DNA of 64,000 bases from Draconibacterium aestuarii (GCA_026671195.1 JAPOHD010000069.1:62001-126000), one strand, 5' to 3'. Positions 46,163 through 56,582 are shown, counted from the stretch's first letter. A program made the numbers and translations. The notes: a model not told the origin generated them from the letters alone.

Positions 46163-48421
46163 CTACCAACCAGGGTTTTGCCAAGTGTTCCCCGTAAATG
46201 ATTCCATTTTTGACACTTCTGATTGATTTATCGGATACAATAAGTATTTATCAGAATTTGTATTACGATCCTCTAACTTTATACGAGTATAAGTATAGCC
46301 ATTATTGTCTTTGACGATCTTCATTCCTGTTACAAAACCATCTGTTTGGTCAAGAATTTTCCAACGTCGAACATCAAAGAAACGGTGTTCTTCAAAAGCC
46401 ATCTCCACTTGACGTTCATTGCGATAACGCACTTCAAAATCTTCTTTTGACAAACCTGCAGGTAATGCCGGCATACCAACACGTTCGCGTATTGTATTTA
46501 CAGCATCGCGAGCCGACATAGTTCCCACCACAGCGTCAGGTCCTGCCGACTGATAAGCAGCTTCAGCAAAATTCAGGTAAAGCTCCCCAAGACGGAATAT
46601 TTTCATTAGTCCGTCAGCATCAACATTTGATCCAGACTTATAGTTATTAAACTTGCGCAGATAATAACCGGTTCGCGTATTTCTTGTTTCCGAAACACGA
46701 TCAGATATTTCGCAATTTCCACCAACAAAAGTTTCAACTGGTGTTGCTGCAGGCGGAGGAGTAAAACTCTCTATTCTAAAATTTCTAATTGTAATTTCAT
46801 AATCCGGTCCGCCAGTGATATCAAATCTCAAGAAGTGATCTTGAGGTTGAGCACCGCCATTAGCATTAACACCAAATCCCCAGGTATTAATCGCCATGGT
46901 AAGATCGTATTCAAAACGTGTCCATTCAGAGGCTTGTTCTATTAGTATATTCTGTCCTGTTTCAACACCTCCTTGTGGACCACCAGCCACACAAAAGAAA
47001 AATTCTGAGTCAGTAATCGTTTTATTGCTTTTATATTCAAAGGAAATAACTCGGTTTTCACCAGGGCTTAAAGGTCGGGTCAAAGTTGAAGTATGTATCC
47101 ATGGATCCCCACCTGTTGTAGCAAGAGTTACTTCCTCTCCATTTTCTGTCATGGAAACGTTATTAACGACAGAGGGCAAAAAGCTAAGCGGAAATAAATC
47201 TTTCTCCACATTACCGGAAGTAAGTGAACGAGGAGAGTTGTTGTAATAAATCGACGCGTAAAAGCGTGGATCTCTTCCCTCGTAGGGGTTCGCTGGATCG
47301 TATCCTGATTCTGAATTTATAATCGGCTGCAGATGATTCGCATCAGAATACCCCAAGACCGGCATTTCACCGGTAGCTTTCATTCCATATGCATCAACCA
47401 GTTCCTGAGAAGGACCTGCACCTGCTTTTTCCATACCTTCAGTAATTGGTGTTCCTGCCCATTTCCAAACATTAGTTCTCGCTGCTGTAGTTTCGAAAAT
47501 CGTTTCTTTATCAACCGAGCGGCTGGGATCGGCACGATTTATGAAATAATAGGCATAGGCATTTTGTGCAACATCGGCAGCTGGAGTAATGTCGAAAAGC
47601 TGGAATCCTTGAGCAAGACACGCATCAAGTGCTTCCTTGGTAATTTCGGTCGCTTTTACCCATGTATATTTACTGCCACCAGTAGACCAAAGAGGACTAG
47701 CTGCATACAAGGCAGCCTGTGACTTCACGGCATAAGCAAAAGCGCGGGTTACATGACTACGCTCATTATCGCTAATGTTCCAGCGAAATCCAACGGTAGA
47801 TTTTCCACTTTCAGGAATGGCTAAAGCTGCATCGCAATCAGAAATAATAAAATCAACACATTCTTCGAATGTAGCCCGAGTATCTTGCGAAAAATCATAG
47901 GTAACTTCGTAAGGAGCTGTAATAATCGGTACTCCACCATAACGTTTTACCAATTGGAGGTAATAATAAGCCCTCAAAACAAGGACTTCTCCTATCCAAC
48001 CATTCTTTTCATCCTCATCAATACTTGCTGTTGCGATGGCTGGATCGTTAATGCTCTCCAGAAAAGTATTACACTTGCGTACTCCTGTGAAATAATGAGC
48101 CCAGACATTCAAATTTGCAGTAAGCGGGTTGTTCGACGAAGATGTGCTGTTATTATACCAATCATTCACAACGCCGCTTACTCCGTCGCTCGCGTCATGC
48201 GCCTCATCACTGAATGAAGCCAAGGGAGTATTTCCATAGGTAAATCCAACTTGAGGAATATAGTTACTACATTGGTTAAAGTAGTTTCTGGAAGTATTGT
48301 ATTCACTGAAAATATCTTCCAGGGTCAATCGTCCATCTGACGGTAGTTCAAGGTCTGCACACGAAACAAGCCCCACTGTCACAACGATAATCATAAATAT
48401 TTTATAAATATATTTTTTCAT
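46163..48421 (-). CDS. SusD-like glycan-binding lipoprotein with inserted beta-rich domain
   Basis: A 752-residue outer-membrane surface lipoprotein (GLVSC, lipid Cys21) that binds glycan over its partner SusC. TPR-type helical features of RagB/SusD are present: VLRAYYYLQLVKRYGGVPI (about 147-166), and near the C-terminus LGELYLNFAEAAY, EVRYRNERQVEMAFEEHRFFDVRRWK and a final TGNTWQNPGW. Typical SusD proteins are 500-620 residues. Here a segment of about 165 residues (roughly 399-566) sits between YYNNS and VETFVGGN. In the other SusD of the locus only about a dozen residues lie at this point. The insert is beta-rich (SFEYKSNK, WTRFEYDLTM, FLRFDITGGPDYEITIRNFRI), like a CBM or galactose-binding domain. 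It pairs with the SusC 11 bases upstream. Confidence 0.93.
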   Translation of the reverse strand: MKKYIYKIFMIIVVTVGLVSCADLELPSDGRLTLEDIFSEYNTSRNYFNQCSNYIPQVGFTYGNTPLASFSDEAHDASDGVSGVVNDWYNNSTSSSNNPLTANLNVWAHYFTGVRKCNTFLESINDPAIATASIDEDEKNGWIGEVLVLRAYYYLQLVKRYGGVPIITAPYEVTYDFSQDTRATFEECVDFIISDCDAALAIPESGKSTVGFRWNISDNERSHVTRAFAYAVKSQAALYAASPLWSTGGSKYTWVKATEITKEALDACLAQGFQLFDITPAADVAQNAYAYYFINRADPSRSVDKETIFETTAARTNVWKWAGTPITEGMEKAGAGPSQELVDAYGMKATGEMPVLGYSDANHLQPIINSESGYDPANPYEGRDPRFYASIYYNNSPRSLTSGNVEKDLFPLSFLPSVVNNVSMTENGEEVTLATTGGDPWIHTSTLTRPLSPGENRVISFEYKSNKTITDSEFFFCVAGGPQGGVETGQNILIEQASEWTRFEYDLTMAINTWGFGVNANGGAQPQDHFLRFDITGGPDYEITIRNFRIESFTPPPAATPVETFVGGNCEISDRVSETRNTRTGYYLRKFNNYKSGSNVDADGLMKIFRLGELYLNFAEAAYQSAGPDAVVGTMSARDAVNTIRERVGMPALPAGLSKEDFEVRYRNERQVEMAFEEHRFFDVRRWKILDQTDGFVTGMKIVKDNNGYTYTRIKLEDRNTNSDKYLLYPINQSEVSKMESFTGNTWQNPGW

Positions 48422-48432
48422 GTTATAGCTGT

Positions 48433-51400
48433 TTAAAAGTTTAGATTAAGACCGATATTATATACTCGATAAGGCTGGAAGGTATCCATCCTACCAATCT
48501 CAGGATCAATATTTTCACTTCGCATATTATCTATAGTAAATAAATTCTGGACATTAAATGAAATTCGAATTCGCTCCGAACTGCTTTTCGAAGAAATATC
48601 TATTGGCAAGCTATAGGCAAGCTCCACGTTCCGCAAACGCAAGAATGAACGATCCATAAGGAAATAGTCGCTGTTAACATGGTTAGTAGATGGAGACATT
48701 GATAATGCCGGGTATGTGATATTTTCACCAGCCGCATAGCGCTCCGGTGTCCATGCATTTAAATGAATATCGTTGTATTGCCCCTGGCTACCATTTTCGT
48801 ATGCACCAACACCACTAATAAATTGAGAAGTGTTTCTTACTCCGTGAAAAAGATATGATAGTTCCAGATTTTTCCAATTAACACCACCATTTAAGCTATA
48901 TTCCTGCTCCGGTAAACGCGAATATCCCATGGGTGCATGATCCTTTTCATCAATAACCTGATCATTGTTTAAGTCCTGGTAGATTAAATCTCCCACACGT
49001 GGTGTTCCAAAAGCATAAGTTAAACCGGAGCTGGCCAATTCCTCAACAGAATTAAACATTCCATTTCCATTACTCATATCAACCATATAACCCCACAACT
49101 GCCCCACATGGTATCCTTCAGTTCGATAGATATATGCGTAATCGTCTGAGTACGGCGATTCGCCAATATCTATTACCTTATTTCTTGCATTGATAAAACT
49201 AAAGTTGGCATATGCCGATAAATCTTGTGAGAATTGTTTGTTGAAACCAAGAGATAGTTCATACCCTTTGTTTTCCATAACTCCGGCATTTAATTTTGGA
49301 TAATATCCAAGTGGAACACCTTGATATTCTGGAATGGTATAAGAACTGTTAATCAACATGTTATCCACATTATCAGTAAAATACTCAAAACCAAGAGTAA
49401 ACATATTAAACAAGCCAAGGTCTACTCCAAAATTTAGCTTCTCTATTTTTTCCGCTGATAGCTTAGGGTTCCCTTTTTCCAATTCCTTTCCACTTGAACG
49501 AATATTATCTAAATAGAGAAGACGGGCACCACCAATTTGATCGTTTGCAGTTATACCATAGGAAGCACGAAATTTGAGTAAACTTATAAAATCAACATCG
49601 AAAAAATCTTCTTTCGATGCAATCCATGCTGCAGAAATTGCAGGAGTAGTGATATAACGATAGTCCTCATGAAACTGTTCTGAACCAGAATAAGCAATAT
49701 CTCCCTTCAGGAAATAGCGATCCTTAAACCCGTAAAGGGCGCTTACTCCAAAATTTTGACGCTTATATGGAAGGATACTATTACTGCTCCCTGTATTCTC
49801 CTTCTCCTGAACTAAATAGTAAGTACGAGCTATAGCATCAATACTGTGATCTCCAAATCGTCTTTCATAAGCCAGATTACCCATTATATTAAAATTGTAG
49901 AAGAATGTTGATCCCTTACTATAGGTTAAAGGAGTATTTTCCCAGGTTTTGTATTTGGTAAAATTATCAAGTACCGAATAGTCATTACCCCGAATTACTC
50001 TTTGGAAATCCTGAGTTGTGTTGGTTTGATTCCTCATATAGGTTTGATAAGCAATTGAACCACTTGCAGATAATCCTTTTGTTAAGAAACTTAGGTCGAT
50101 ATTTAGTCCTGCCTGCGCAATTGCATTGGTTTCAATTAGTTCAACATAACCAGAACGATTTAACAATCCGTAAATTGGTTTATCCACTCCATCAACGGTA
50201 ACCACCTGGTTGCTCATCTCAGGATTATCTTCAATTTCGGGAGAAAGTGGACCATACATAGTAGACGGCAGGTTAAATATTTGGCTATAAGCGTCCCAGT
50301 TTAAACCGGCCCCGGTAAGTTTTTCGCGTTTTACACTACCGGCAAGTCGCATAAAACCTGATACATACTCATTAAATTTAATGTCCATGTTAGAGCGAAG
50401 ATTTACAACATTTACGCGTGGATTTGGCGAATAATCCCGTTCCGGTTCATCTTCCGTTATTAACGATTGCCCCTGGTTTATAAAATCTACCCTGGAGAAA
50501 TATTTAAATTTTTCTGAACCACCGCTTACATTAACACCCACTCGTTGTCTCATTACAATATCTTTTACAGACATATTGTACCAGTTATTGTCAGGGTATC
50601 CCATATCATCTCCGGCGCGAAACTGATTAATTTCATCTTGTGTAAACTGCGAATAGCTTCCCAATCCATCTCGTTCGCCGGCTTCGTTTCGTAATTCGGC
50701 ATAACGGGCAGAATTTACGAAGGATGGTCTTTTCGTCATTTCCTGAAAAGAAAAGTCAGCATAAGCCTCTACTTTTTTCTTTCCATTATATCCTTCTTTG
50801 GTGGTAATAACTATTGCCCCGTTGGCTCCCTCTATTCCATAAATAGCAATTGCCGAAGCATCTTTAAGAACAGATACATTCTCTATTTCTTTAGGTGAAA
50901 TAAATTCGTAATACTGTGTTGGGCAAACCACTCCATCGAGAATAATGAGAGGCTTAGTTCCGTTTACGGTCGATACTCCCCGAATAGCTTTACTTGTATT
51001 ATTATAGCCTGAAAAGGTAAATTCAGCGAGGTTTGAGATTGTTGTTAAGCCGGGTAAACGTCCTGCCAATGTTTCGGAAAGGATATTTGTTGGGCTTTTA
51101 TCTAACTCTGCACCACTAACAGAGGAAACTGAACCGGTTAAAGACTCGCGTGAAAAGGAATTGTAACCCATATTTACCACACCTCCCATTTCATGCGCAT
51201 CAAATTGCAGTGCAATTTTCTCTTTTTTGTTAATTTGCTCTATAGGAATTCGAGCGTCTAGAAATCCAATTGCTCTTACGGTTACAAAAGTGCTCCCATC
51301 GTTTACTACAATTTGGTAGCTCCCATCTGTGGAAGTAACATATTGATTGTTGCCAAATTCAGAAACAAGTACAGCACCTGATATCGGCTGTCCATATTCG

Positions 51401-51510
51401 TTAACCACAAGCATGTCTGAGACAGAATTACCTTGTGCGTATAGGTTTACACAAATCAACATAAGAACAATGTTGATGGCTATATATTTGATATATTTAT
51501 TTATAATCAT
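48433..51510 (-). CDS. SusC-like TonB-dependent outer-membrane transporter (pair 2)
   Basis: A 1025-residue receptor from the Met at 51510 (MIINKYIKYIAINIVLML), which gives a clean SPase I signal ending LYAQ and a 17-base gap from the upstream susD stop. The frame can be extended to 51549 but would then overlap that gene. A carboxypeptidase-regulatory-like beta domain (about 40-105) precedes the plug (SETLAGRLPGLTT, PLIILDGVV, SVLKDASAIAIYGIEGANGAIVITTKEG) and a 22-strand barrel ending NIGLNLNF. The usual DEVVVVGYG TonB-box region is degenerate (GGVVNMGYNSF), so coupling to TonB may differ. It imports oligosaccharides together with the SusD downstream. Confidence 0.95.
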   Translation of the reverse strand: MIINKYIKYIAINIVLMLICVNLYAQGNSVSDMLVVNEYGQPISGAVLVSEFGNNQYVTSTDGSYQIVVNDGSTFVTVRAIGFLDARIPIEQINKKEKIALQFDAHEMGGVVNMGYNSFSRESLTGSVSSVSGAELDKSPTNILSETLAGRLPGLTTISNLAEFTFSGYNNTSKAIRGVSTVNGTKPLIILDGVVCPTQYYEFISPKEIENVSVLKDASAIAIYGIEGANGAIVITTKEGYNGKKKVEAYADFSFQEMTKRPSFVNSARYAELRNEAGERDGLGSYSQFTQDEINQFRAGDDMGYPDNNWYNMSVKDIVMRQRVGVNVSGGSEKFKYFSRVDFINQGQSLITEDEPERDYSPNPRVNVVNLRSNMDIKFNEYVSGFMRLAGSVKREKLTGAGLNWDAYSQIFNLPSTMYGPLSPEIEDNPEMSNQVVTVDGVDKPIYGLLNRSGYVELIETNAIAQAGLNIDLSFLTKGLSASGSIAYQTYMRNQTNTTQDFQRVIRGNDYSVLDNFTKYKTWENTPLTYSKGSTFFYNFNIMGNLAYERRFGDHSIDAIARTYYLVQEKENTGSSNSILPYKRQNFGVSALYGFKDRYFLKGDIAYSGSEQFHEDYRYITTPAISAAWIASKEDFFDVDFISLLKFRASYGITANDQIGGARLLYLDNIRSSGKELEKGNPKLSAEKIEKLNFGVDLGLFNMFTLGFEYFTDNVDNMLINSSYTIPEYQGVPLGYYPKLNAGVMENKGYELSLGFNKQFSQDLSAYANFSFINARNKVIDIGESPYSDDYAYIYRTEGYHVGQLWGYMVDMSNGNGMFNSVEELASSGLTYAFGTPRVGDLIYQDLNNDQVIDEKDHAPMGYSRLPEQEYSLNGGVNWKNLELSYLFHGVRNTSQFISGVGAYENGSQGQYNDIHLNAWTPERYAAGENITYPALSMSPSTNHVNSDYFLMDRSFLRLRNVELAYSLPIDISSKSSSERIRISFNVQNLFTIDNMRSENIDPEIGRMDTFQPYRVYNIGLNLNF

Positions 51511-51527
51511 AATTATGAAATTTAATT

Positions 51528-53342
51528 TTACCATCCTGGGTTTTGCCATGACTGACCGGTTACCGACTCAAGCAGGGATGCTTCAGACAAAGGAAGTGGA
51601 AGAACCAGGTCTTTGTTTTGCCAGCCACCTCGCGGATTACTCGAAACATTACGTCGGGTGTAAGTAAAGCTACCATCGCCATTCTTTGTAACTACCATGG
51701 CTGTAAACCATTTACACGTTTCGCTCAAATCTCCGCTTGGTTCCTGCCAACGACGCAGGTCAAAATAACGGTTCTCTTCCCAAGCCAATTCCACCCGGCG
51801 TTCGTTATGTATTCTCAAAATTAGCTCTTCCGGCGATAAACTACCAGGAAGTTCAGGCATTCCCGATCGTGCTCTTACTTCGTCAGCTGCTACTCTTGCC
51901 TCGGCATTATGGCCAGCCTTTGCTGCAGTCTCGGCAAGATTTAGCAATAGTCCACCCAAACGATAAAATTTCCAGTTTGCGTTGCTTATTTGGTTCACGC
52001 CACTGGCACCCGGTGTAACCATTTTACAATGAAAATAACCTGTTCGTGATCTTGCACGAGCAGTTACATCAAAAGAAGGAGCATGTTGACCTCCTGTAAA
52101 AGTTTCAACGGTAACTTCGTTGTTATCCCAAATCATTTTACTTCCATTGTGTAATACAGTTTGGTCTAAACGCGGATCGCGATTAGCATAAGGATTGTTT
52201 GGATCGTACATCTCATTGTCCGGGTTGTAATTTGGAACAAGATGTTGTTCATCCTGGTAAGGATTATTCAGATCTAAAACAGGTTTACCATTAATTGTTT
52301 CAAAGGCATCAACCAATTCTTGCGTAGGACACGTACCGGGTTTAAATGTATTTGACATATTGCTGCCGATGTAACCAATGTGCCATACAAAAGTCCCCCC
52401 TGTTCTGGCCTGATAAATGGTTTCTTTATCTCGCGGAGAACCTGAGAAATCTGCATTTTGGCAAACCAACTGACGAAGTGCTGCTGCCTGACCATCTCCA
52501 AATACATTGGGTTGAGTGGTAGAATTAAACAATTCGTAACCATTTGCTTTAAGTTGCTCTACCGATTTTTTCGCAACCTGGTATGCTTCTTCCCAATGAT
52601 TTTGTCCTTCGTTGTGAAGTGGACTTGCAGCAAACATAATGGCTTCTGAACTTAGTGCAGCTGCCAAAGCCTTAGTTGCGCGCCCGGCGTTTGCATCGGT
52701 GGTTATCCTCCATGGTAATGCCGGTTCATTAATTGCGTCATTACAATCTGAAAGAATCAATTGTGCAACTTCGTATACCGATTGTTTGGTAAGTTCCGAG
52801 AAGTCGGCATCAAAAGGAACTGTGGCGTCCATAACCGGAAGTTTTCCAAACCATTTTACCAGTTCCATATAAAAGAAAGCACGCATCACCTTAGCTTCTG
52901 CTTTAAATCTTCCGCGGTCGGCTTCATCATTTACGGCAGCTTCATCAATCACTTCTATTAATTGCGAGCACAAACGAATTTGCTTCCAGTAACGATCCCA
53001 GTACGCATTCGTTCTGGCACCATGTCCATCATGAAAATCACGCATAGGATGATTACTTGCTGAAGTATTGTCTTTATAGTATTGATCTACTAATTGTCCC
53101 TGCCCGTCTTCCGATGACCAACCATCGTCACTACAAGCTACAACGGCCGGATCAAAAAAGAAATAGACATATCCTTTAAGTGGGATATTTTCGTACAATG
53201 TATTTACCATAGCCTCAACCTTGTCCGGATCTGCCAGAACCTCATCCAACTGCAGATTGCCGTCAGGGGCTATATCAAGTGCATCATTACAACTGTTTAG
53301 TAAAAAAATAAACAGGAGAAATATGTATAATTTATGTTTCAT
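51528..53342 (-). CDS. SusD-like glycan-binding lipoprotein (pair 1)
   Basis: A 604-residue surface lipoprotein (LLNSC, lipid Cys18) of normal SusD size. RagB/SusD marks are VMRAFFYMELVKWFGKLPV, SEAIMFAASPLHNE, RLGGLLLNLAETA, ILRIHNERRVELAWEENRYFDLRRWQEP and the C-terminal GQSWQNPGW. It binds the target glycan and closes over the SusC encoded 18 bases upstream. The gap to the next SusC start is 17 bases, so all four Sus genes form one unit. Two non-identical SusC/D pairs suggest that two sizes or structures of oligosaccharide are imported. Confidence 0.96.
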   Translation of the reverse strand: MKHKLYIFLLFIFLLNSCNDALDIAPDGNLQLDEVLADPDKVEAMVNTLYENIPLKGYVYFFFDPAVVACSDDGWSSEDGQGQLVDQYYKDNTSASNHPMRDFHDGHGARTNAYWDRYWKQIRLCSQLIEVIDEAAVNDEADRGRFKAEAKVMRAFFYMELVKWFGKLPVMDATVPFDADFSELTKQSVYEVAQLILSDCNDAINEPALPWRITTDANAGRATKALAAALSSEAIMFAASPLHNEGQNHWEEAYQVAKKSVEQLKANGYELFNSTTQPNVFGDGQAAALRQLVCQNADFSGSPRDKETIYQARTGGTFVWHIGYIGSNMSNTFKPGTCPTQELVDAFETINGKPVLDLNNPYQDEQHLVPNYNPDNEMYDPNNPYANRDPRLDQTVLHNGSKMIWDNNEVTVETFTGGQHAPSFDVTARARSRTGYFHCKMVTPGASGVNQISNANWKFYRLGGLLLNLAETAAKAGHNAEARVAADEVRARSGMPELPGSLSPEELILRIHNERRVELAWEENRYFDLRRWQEPSGDLSETCKWFTAMVVTKNGDGSFTYTRRNVSSNPRGGWQNKDLVLPLPLSEASLLESVTGQSWQNPGW

Positions 53343-53360
53343 TTTTTTCTTATTTTGCTG

Positions 53361-56300
53361 TTAAAAAGTCACATTAACACCGAAGGTTAACATCTTCGTT
53401 ATAGGATATGCCAATGCATCATTTTGCTCAGGATCAATGGTATTGGTAGGAAATTTATCCCATGTTAAAAGGTTGTTGCCGTTGGCGTAAACCCGAACCC
53501 CTTCTATCCCAATCGGATTTAAAATCTTTTTAGGTAAACTATAACCAATTTCAATATTTTTCAAGCGTAAAAAGGAACGATCCATAATGAATAAACTATT
53601 CGCTTTCTGGCTCACTCCCGGAGACATTGCTAAGGCGGGATAAAGAATTTCTTCTCCTTTAGCATATCGCTCCGGAGTCCATGCCTGTTTGTGCCATTCA
53701 CTAAAAACTCCGACTAGACCAAATTCTGTTACTCCCCATCCGGTATGAGCTACGCTGGTTTGTTGCATGCCTGCGAATACGAATGACATATCAAAAGCTT
53801 TATAGCTTGCATTTCCTGATATACCATAAGAAATACGTGGTACTGCCGAGTACCCAATTGGCACAAGGTCGCGGTCGTTTATAACACCATCTTCCGTTAC
53901 ATCTACATATTTCAGATCACCCAGGCGGGGTGTGCCCCCAACTTCGTATGTTGGTAAATTATCCAATTCTTCTTGAGTATTGATATAACCATTTCCATTG
54001 CTATAATCAATTTGGTAACCAAAGTACTGACCAATACTAAAACCTGTTGTTCGATACGGATATGCATAATCATCTCCATATTTAACTTCATCAGCAAACT
54101 CAACTTTGTTTTCGTTATAATTGAAATTACCTCTAACACCAACATAAAGATCTTTATTGATAACTTTCTGGTAGCCAAGTTCAATTTCGTATCCTTTATT
54201 TTCAACAATTCCAATATTAACTTTTGGAATATTCCCTAAAGGCACACCCTGAAGCACAGGGATTGTAGAACGGCCAATCAGAATTTTATCACGGTATTCA
54301 TTGTAAAGATCAACTGTAAGTGAGAAATCCTCGAATAACTTTAGGTCAAAGGCAATATTTTTCTTTTCTGCTTTTTCCCATTGAATAGCTTCATTTCCCA
54401 TTCTTCCTTGTTGAACACTTTGCCCGTAGCCTAAACCAGGTATTTCTCCTCCGCCCATTGTAATAAAACTCTGGTAAAGAAACCTGCTATTACCCAGTTT
54501 GTCGTTACCAACAATTCCGTATGATGCTCTAAACTTTAAATGAGTAAATATTTTATTATCTTTAAGAAAAGCTTCGTTACTGGCTACCCAACCTAAAGAA
54601 TAAGCAGGGAATGAACCAAAGCGATTATCGGGTGCAAATTGTTCTGAACCGTTATATCCATAATTTAATTCTGCCAGGTATCGATTATCGTAACCGTAAG
54701 TTACACGGCCAACATATCCGATTACATTGTAAGGAAGATCTGCATTCCAACTATCCCAGTTATCTCGCTGATAAAGGGCCATACCGGTAACACTATGTTT
54801 ACCAAAACTTCTGGCATAATTAAGTGATGCCTGGTAGTTCATATAATAATAAGAACCCATGTTTTTAGCCAAGCGAATTGAGCCATCCGTATTGTTACGA
54901 ATAGCAGAATACCCCGATGTTTCACTTGCATCACGAGCGATCATAACCGCATAGGTATCATGCCCCCTACTACCTTGTCGAACCGTATTTGCATGACTGT
55001 CAAAAGCTATCATCCCTTTTGCACTAAGGCCTTTGGTAATAAAATCCAATCCCCAATCAAGTGCTAGTGAAGAATTTAACACCGTTGATGTTTCATCTCT
55101 GTATCCGCGGCGATTAATTCCGCCGTAGGTACTTTGGTCCCAACCGGGTTGAGCCACAATTTCATTCTCAGGAACTCCATAACCGGGTATTGTTAAAGGA
55201 CCCGGAGCGGTTGGTGGTGTTGCCCACGAATAGGCCATCATATTTTGCACCAAATTAGCCATACTCCCATACAACTCAGCCGTTTGAGGAGAATTCATCT
55301 TTTGCAAATAAGTACCCAGGTTTAAAGAAGCCTTTAGGTTGTTTGTAATATTGAAGTCGATATTACCCCGAAAGTTGTATCTATCCATACTGTAACTTGG
55401 ATCATATCCTAATTCACTTTCAGGTTCTGTATAAAAATTACCACCCTGACCAATATAACCGGCATTAAGGAAGTAAGTAAACGATTCTCCACCTCCGTTA
55501 AAGTTGGTATTAACCCGTGTTTGAGGTGCCCAATCACGAAAATAATCATGATAAACATCTCGATCTGGGTAAAAAATAGGATCTTCACCGCTTCTATATT
55601 TATCAATCATATATTGTGTAAATGGATAATCTTCAGGAGCTGCATCAGGATTGCTATTTGCAAAAGCCTCGTTACGCAGTTCAGCAAATTCCCAGGAATG
55701 TATCCGATCGTTTTGTACTGTAAACTGCTGATAAGTACGGTCGACACTTACATTTAGCTCTGACTTTCCTTTTTCTCCACGGCGTGTAGTTATCAAAATA
55801 ACCCCATTTGCTCCCCTTACACCAAATACTGCCGTAGCAGAGGCATCTTTCAAAATAGAAACTGAAGCCACTTCGTTTGGATCAAGTTTGTTCATATTGT
55901 CACGAGGGACACCGTCAATCAGAATAAGAGGAGATGCATTGTTTAAAGTTCCTATGCCTCGCAGATAAAGGTTCACATCATCTCTACCCGGTTGTCCGGA
56001 TGATTGCATTACAGTTAAACCAGGCATCTGACCTGCTAGTGCAACCGAAAGATTGGGAGAAGAACTTTGTTTAAGTACATCTGTATCCACAGAAGAGACA
56101 GCACCGGTTACAGATTCTTTTTTCTGCGATCCATAACCAACTACAACCACTTCATCCAGTCCGGTTGTTTCTTCTTCTAATACTATATTAAAAGAGTTGA
56201 TTTCTCCTAATGTAACATCCTTAGTTTTCATCCCTACAAACGAGAACTGAATAATTTCAGCCGTGGAAGGAATCTCCAACGAGAAATTTCCATTCACATC

Positions 56301-56582
56301 GGTAACAGTACCGGTTGTTGTTCCTTTAACAAGTACAGTTACACCGGGCATTGGTAATCCTTTACCATCGGTAACGTTTCCTGTAATCGTTTTTTCCTGC
56401 TGCTCAACCATTTTTTCACTTACCGGAGAGCCAGGTAGATCTGTTAAATGACTAGCCTTTTCGATATCTATAGCTCCAGCCTCTATAACAGAAACAAGGA
56501 TAAACACCCAAACCACTTTCATCATTACTAAAAATCGAAGTACTTTCCTTTTGAGAAAAGTACTTGAAACATTTTTTTTCAT
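53361..56582 (-). CDS. SusC-like TonB-dependent outer-membrane transporter (pair 1)
   Basis: A 1073-residue receptor and the first gene of the PUL transcript. The long N-terminus includes a hydrophobic signal (about residues 18-38). A carboxypeptidase-regulatory-like domain follows (TITGNVTDGKGLPMPGVTV, about 66-130). After it come the TonB-box-like DEVVVVGYGSQKKES, the plug (VALAGQMPGLTV, LILIDGVPRDN, SILKDASATAVFGVRGANGVILITTRRG) and a beta-barrel ending MLTFGVNVTF. It moves oligosaccharides through the outer membrane at the expense of TonB energy, with the SusD 18 bases downstream. It is divergent from the two-component regulator 1 kb away, which probably controls it. Confidence 0.97.
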   Translation of the reverse strand: MKKNVSSTFLKRKVLRFLVMMKVVWVFILVSVIEAGAIDIEKASHLTDLPGSPVSEKMVEQQEKTITGNVTDGKGLPMPGVTVLVKGTTTGTVTDVNGNFSLEIPSTAEIIQFSFVGMKTKDVTLGEINSFNIVLEEETTGLDEVVVVGYGSQKKESVTGAVSSVDTDVLKQSSSPNLSVALAGQMPGLTVMQSSGQPGRDDVNLYLRGIGTLNNASPLILIDGVPRDNMNKLDPNEVASVSILKDASATAVFGVRGANGVILITTRRGEKGKSELNVSVDRTYQQFTVQNDRIHSWEFAELRNEAFANSNPDAAPEDYPFTQYMIDKYRSGEDPIFYPDRDVYHDYFRDWAPQTRVNTNFNGGGESFTYFLNAGYIGQGGNFYTEPESELGYDPSYSMDRYNFRGNIDFNITNNLKASLNLGTYLQKMNSPQTAELYGSMANLVQNMMAYSWATPPTAPGPLTIPGYGVPENEIVAQPGWDQSTYGGINRRGYRDETSTVLNSSLALDWGLDFITKGLSAKGMIAFDSHANTVRQGSRGHDTYAVMIARDASETSGYSAIRNNTDGSIRLAKNMGSYYYMNYQASLNYARSFGKHSVTGMALYQRDNWDSWNADLPYNVIGYVGRVTYGYDNRYLAELNYGYNGSEQFAPDNRFGSFPAYSLGWVASNEAFLKDNKIFTHLKFRASYGIVGNDKLGNSRFLYQSFITMGGGEIPGLGYGQSVQQGRMGNEAIQWEKAEKKNIAFDLKLFEDFSLTVDLYNEYRDKILIGRSTIPVLQGVPLGNIPKVNIGIVENKGYEIELGYQKVINKDLYVGVRGNFNYNENKVEFADEVKYGDDYAYPYRTTGFSIGQYFGYQIDYSNGNGYINTQEELDNLPTYEVGGTPRLGDLKYVDVTEDGVINDRDLVPIGYSAVPRISYGISGNASYKAFDMSFVFAGMQQTSVAHTGWGVTEFGLVGVFSEWHKQAWTPERYAKGEEILYPALAMSPGVSQKANSLFIMDRSFLRLKNIEIGYSLPKKILNPIGIEGVRVYANGNNLLTWDKFPTNTIDPEQNDALAYPITKMLTFGVNVTF

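Noticed and set aside
8205..56582. Ulvan-utilisation locus
   Set aside because: Sulfatases and rhamnosidases fit, but no ulvan lyase, GH88 or GH105 could be recognised in the window.
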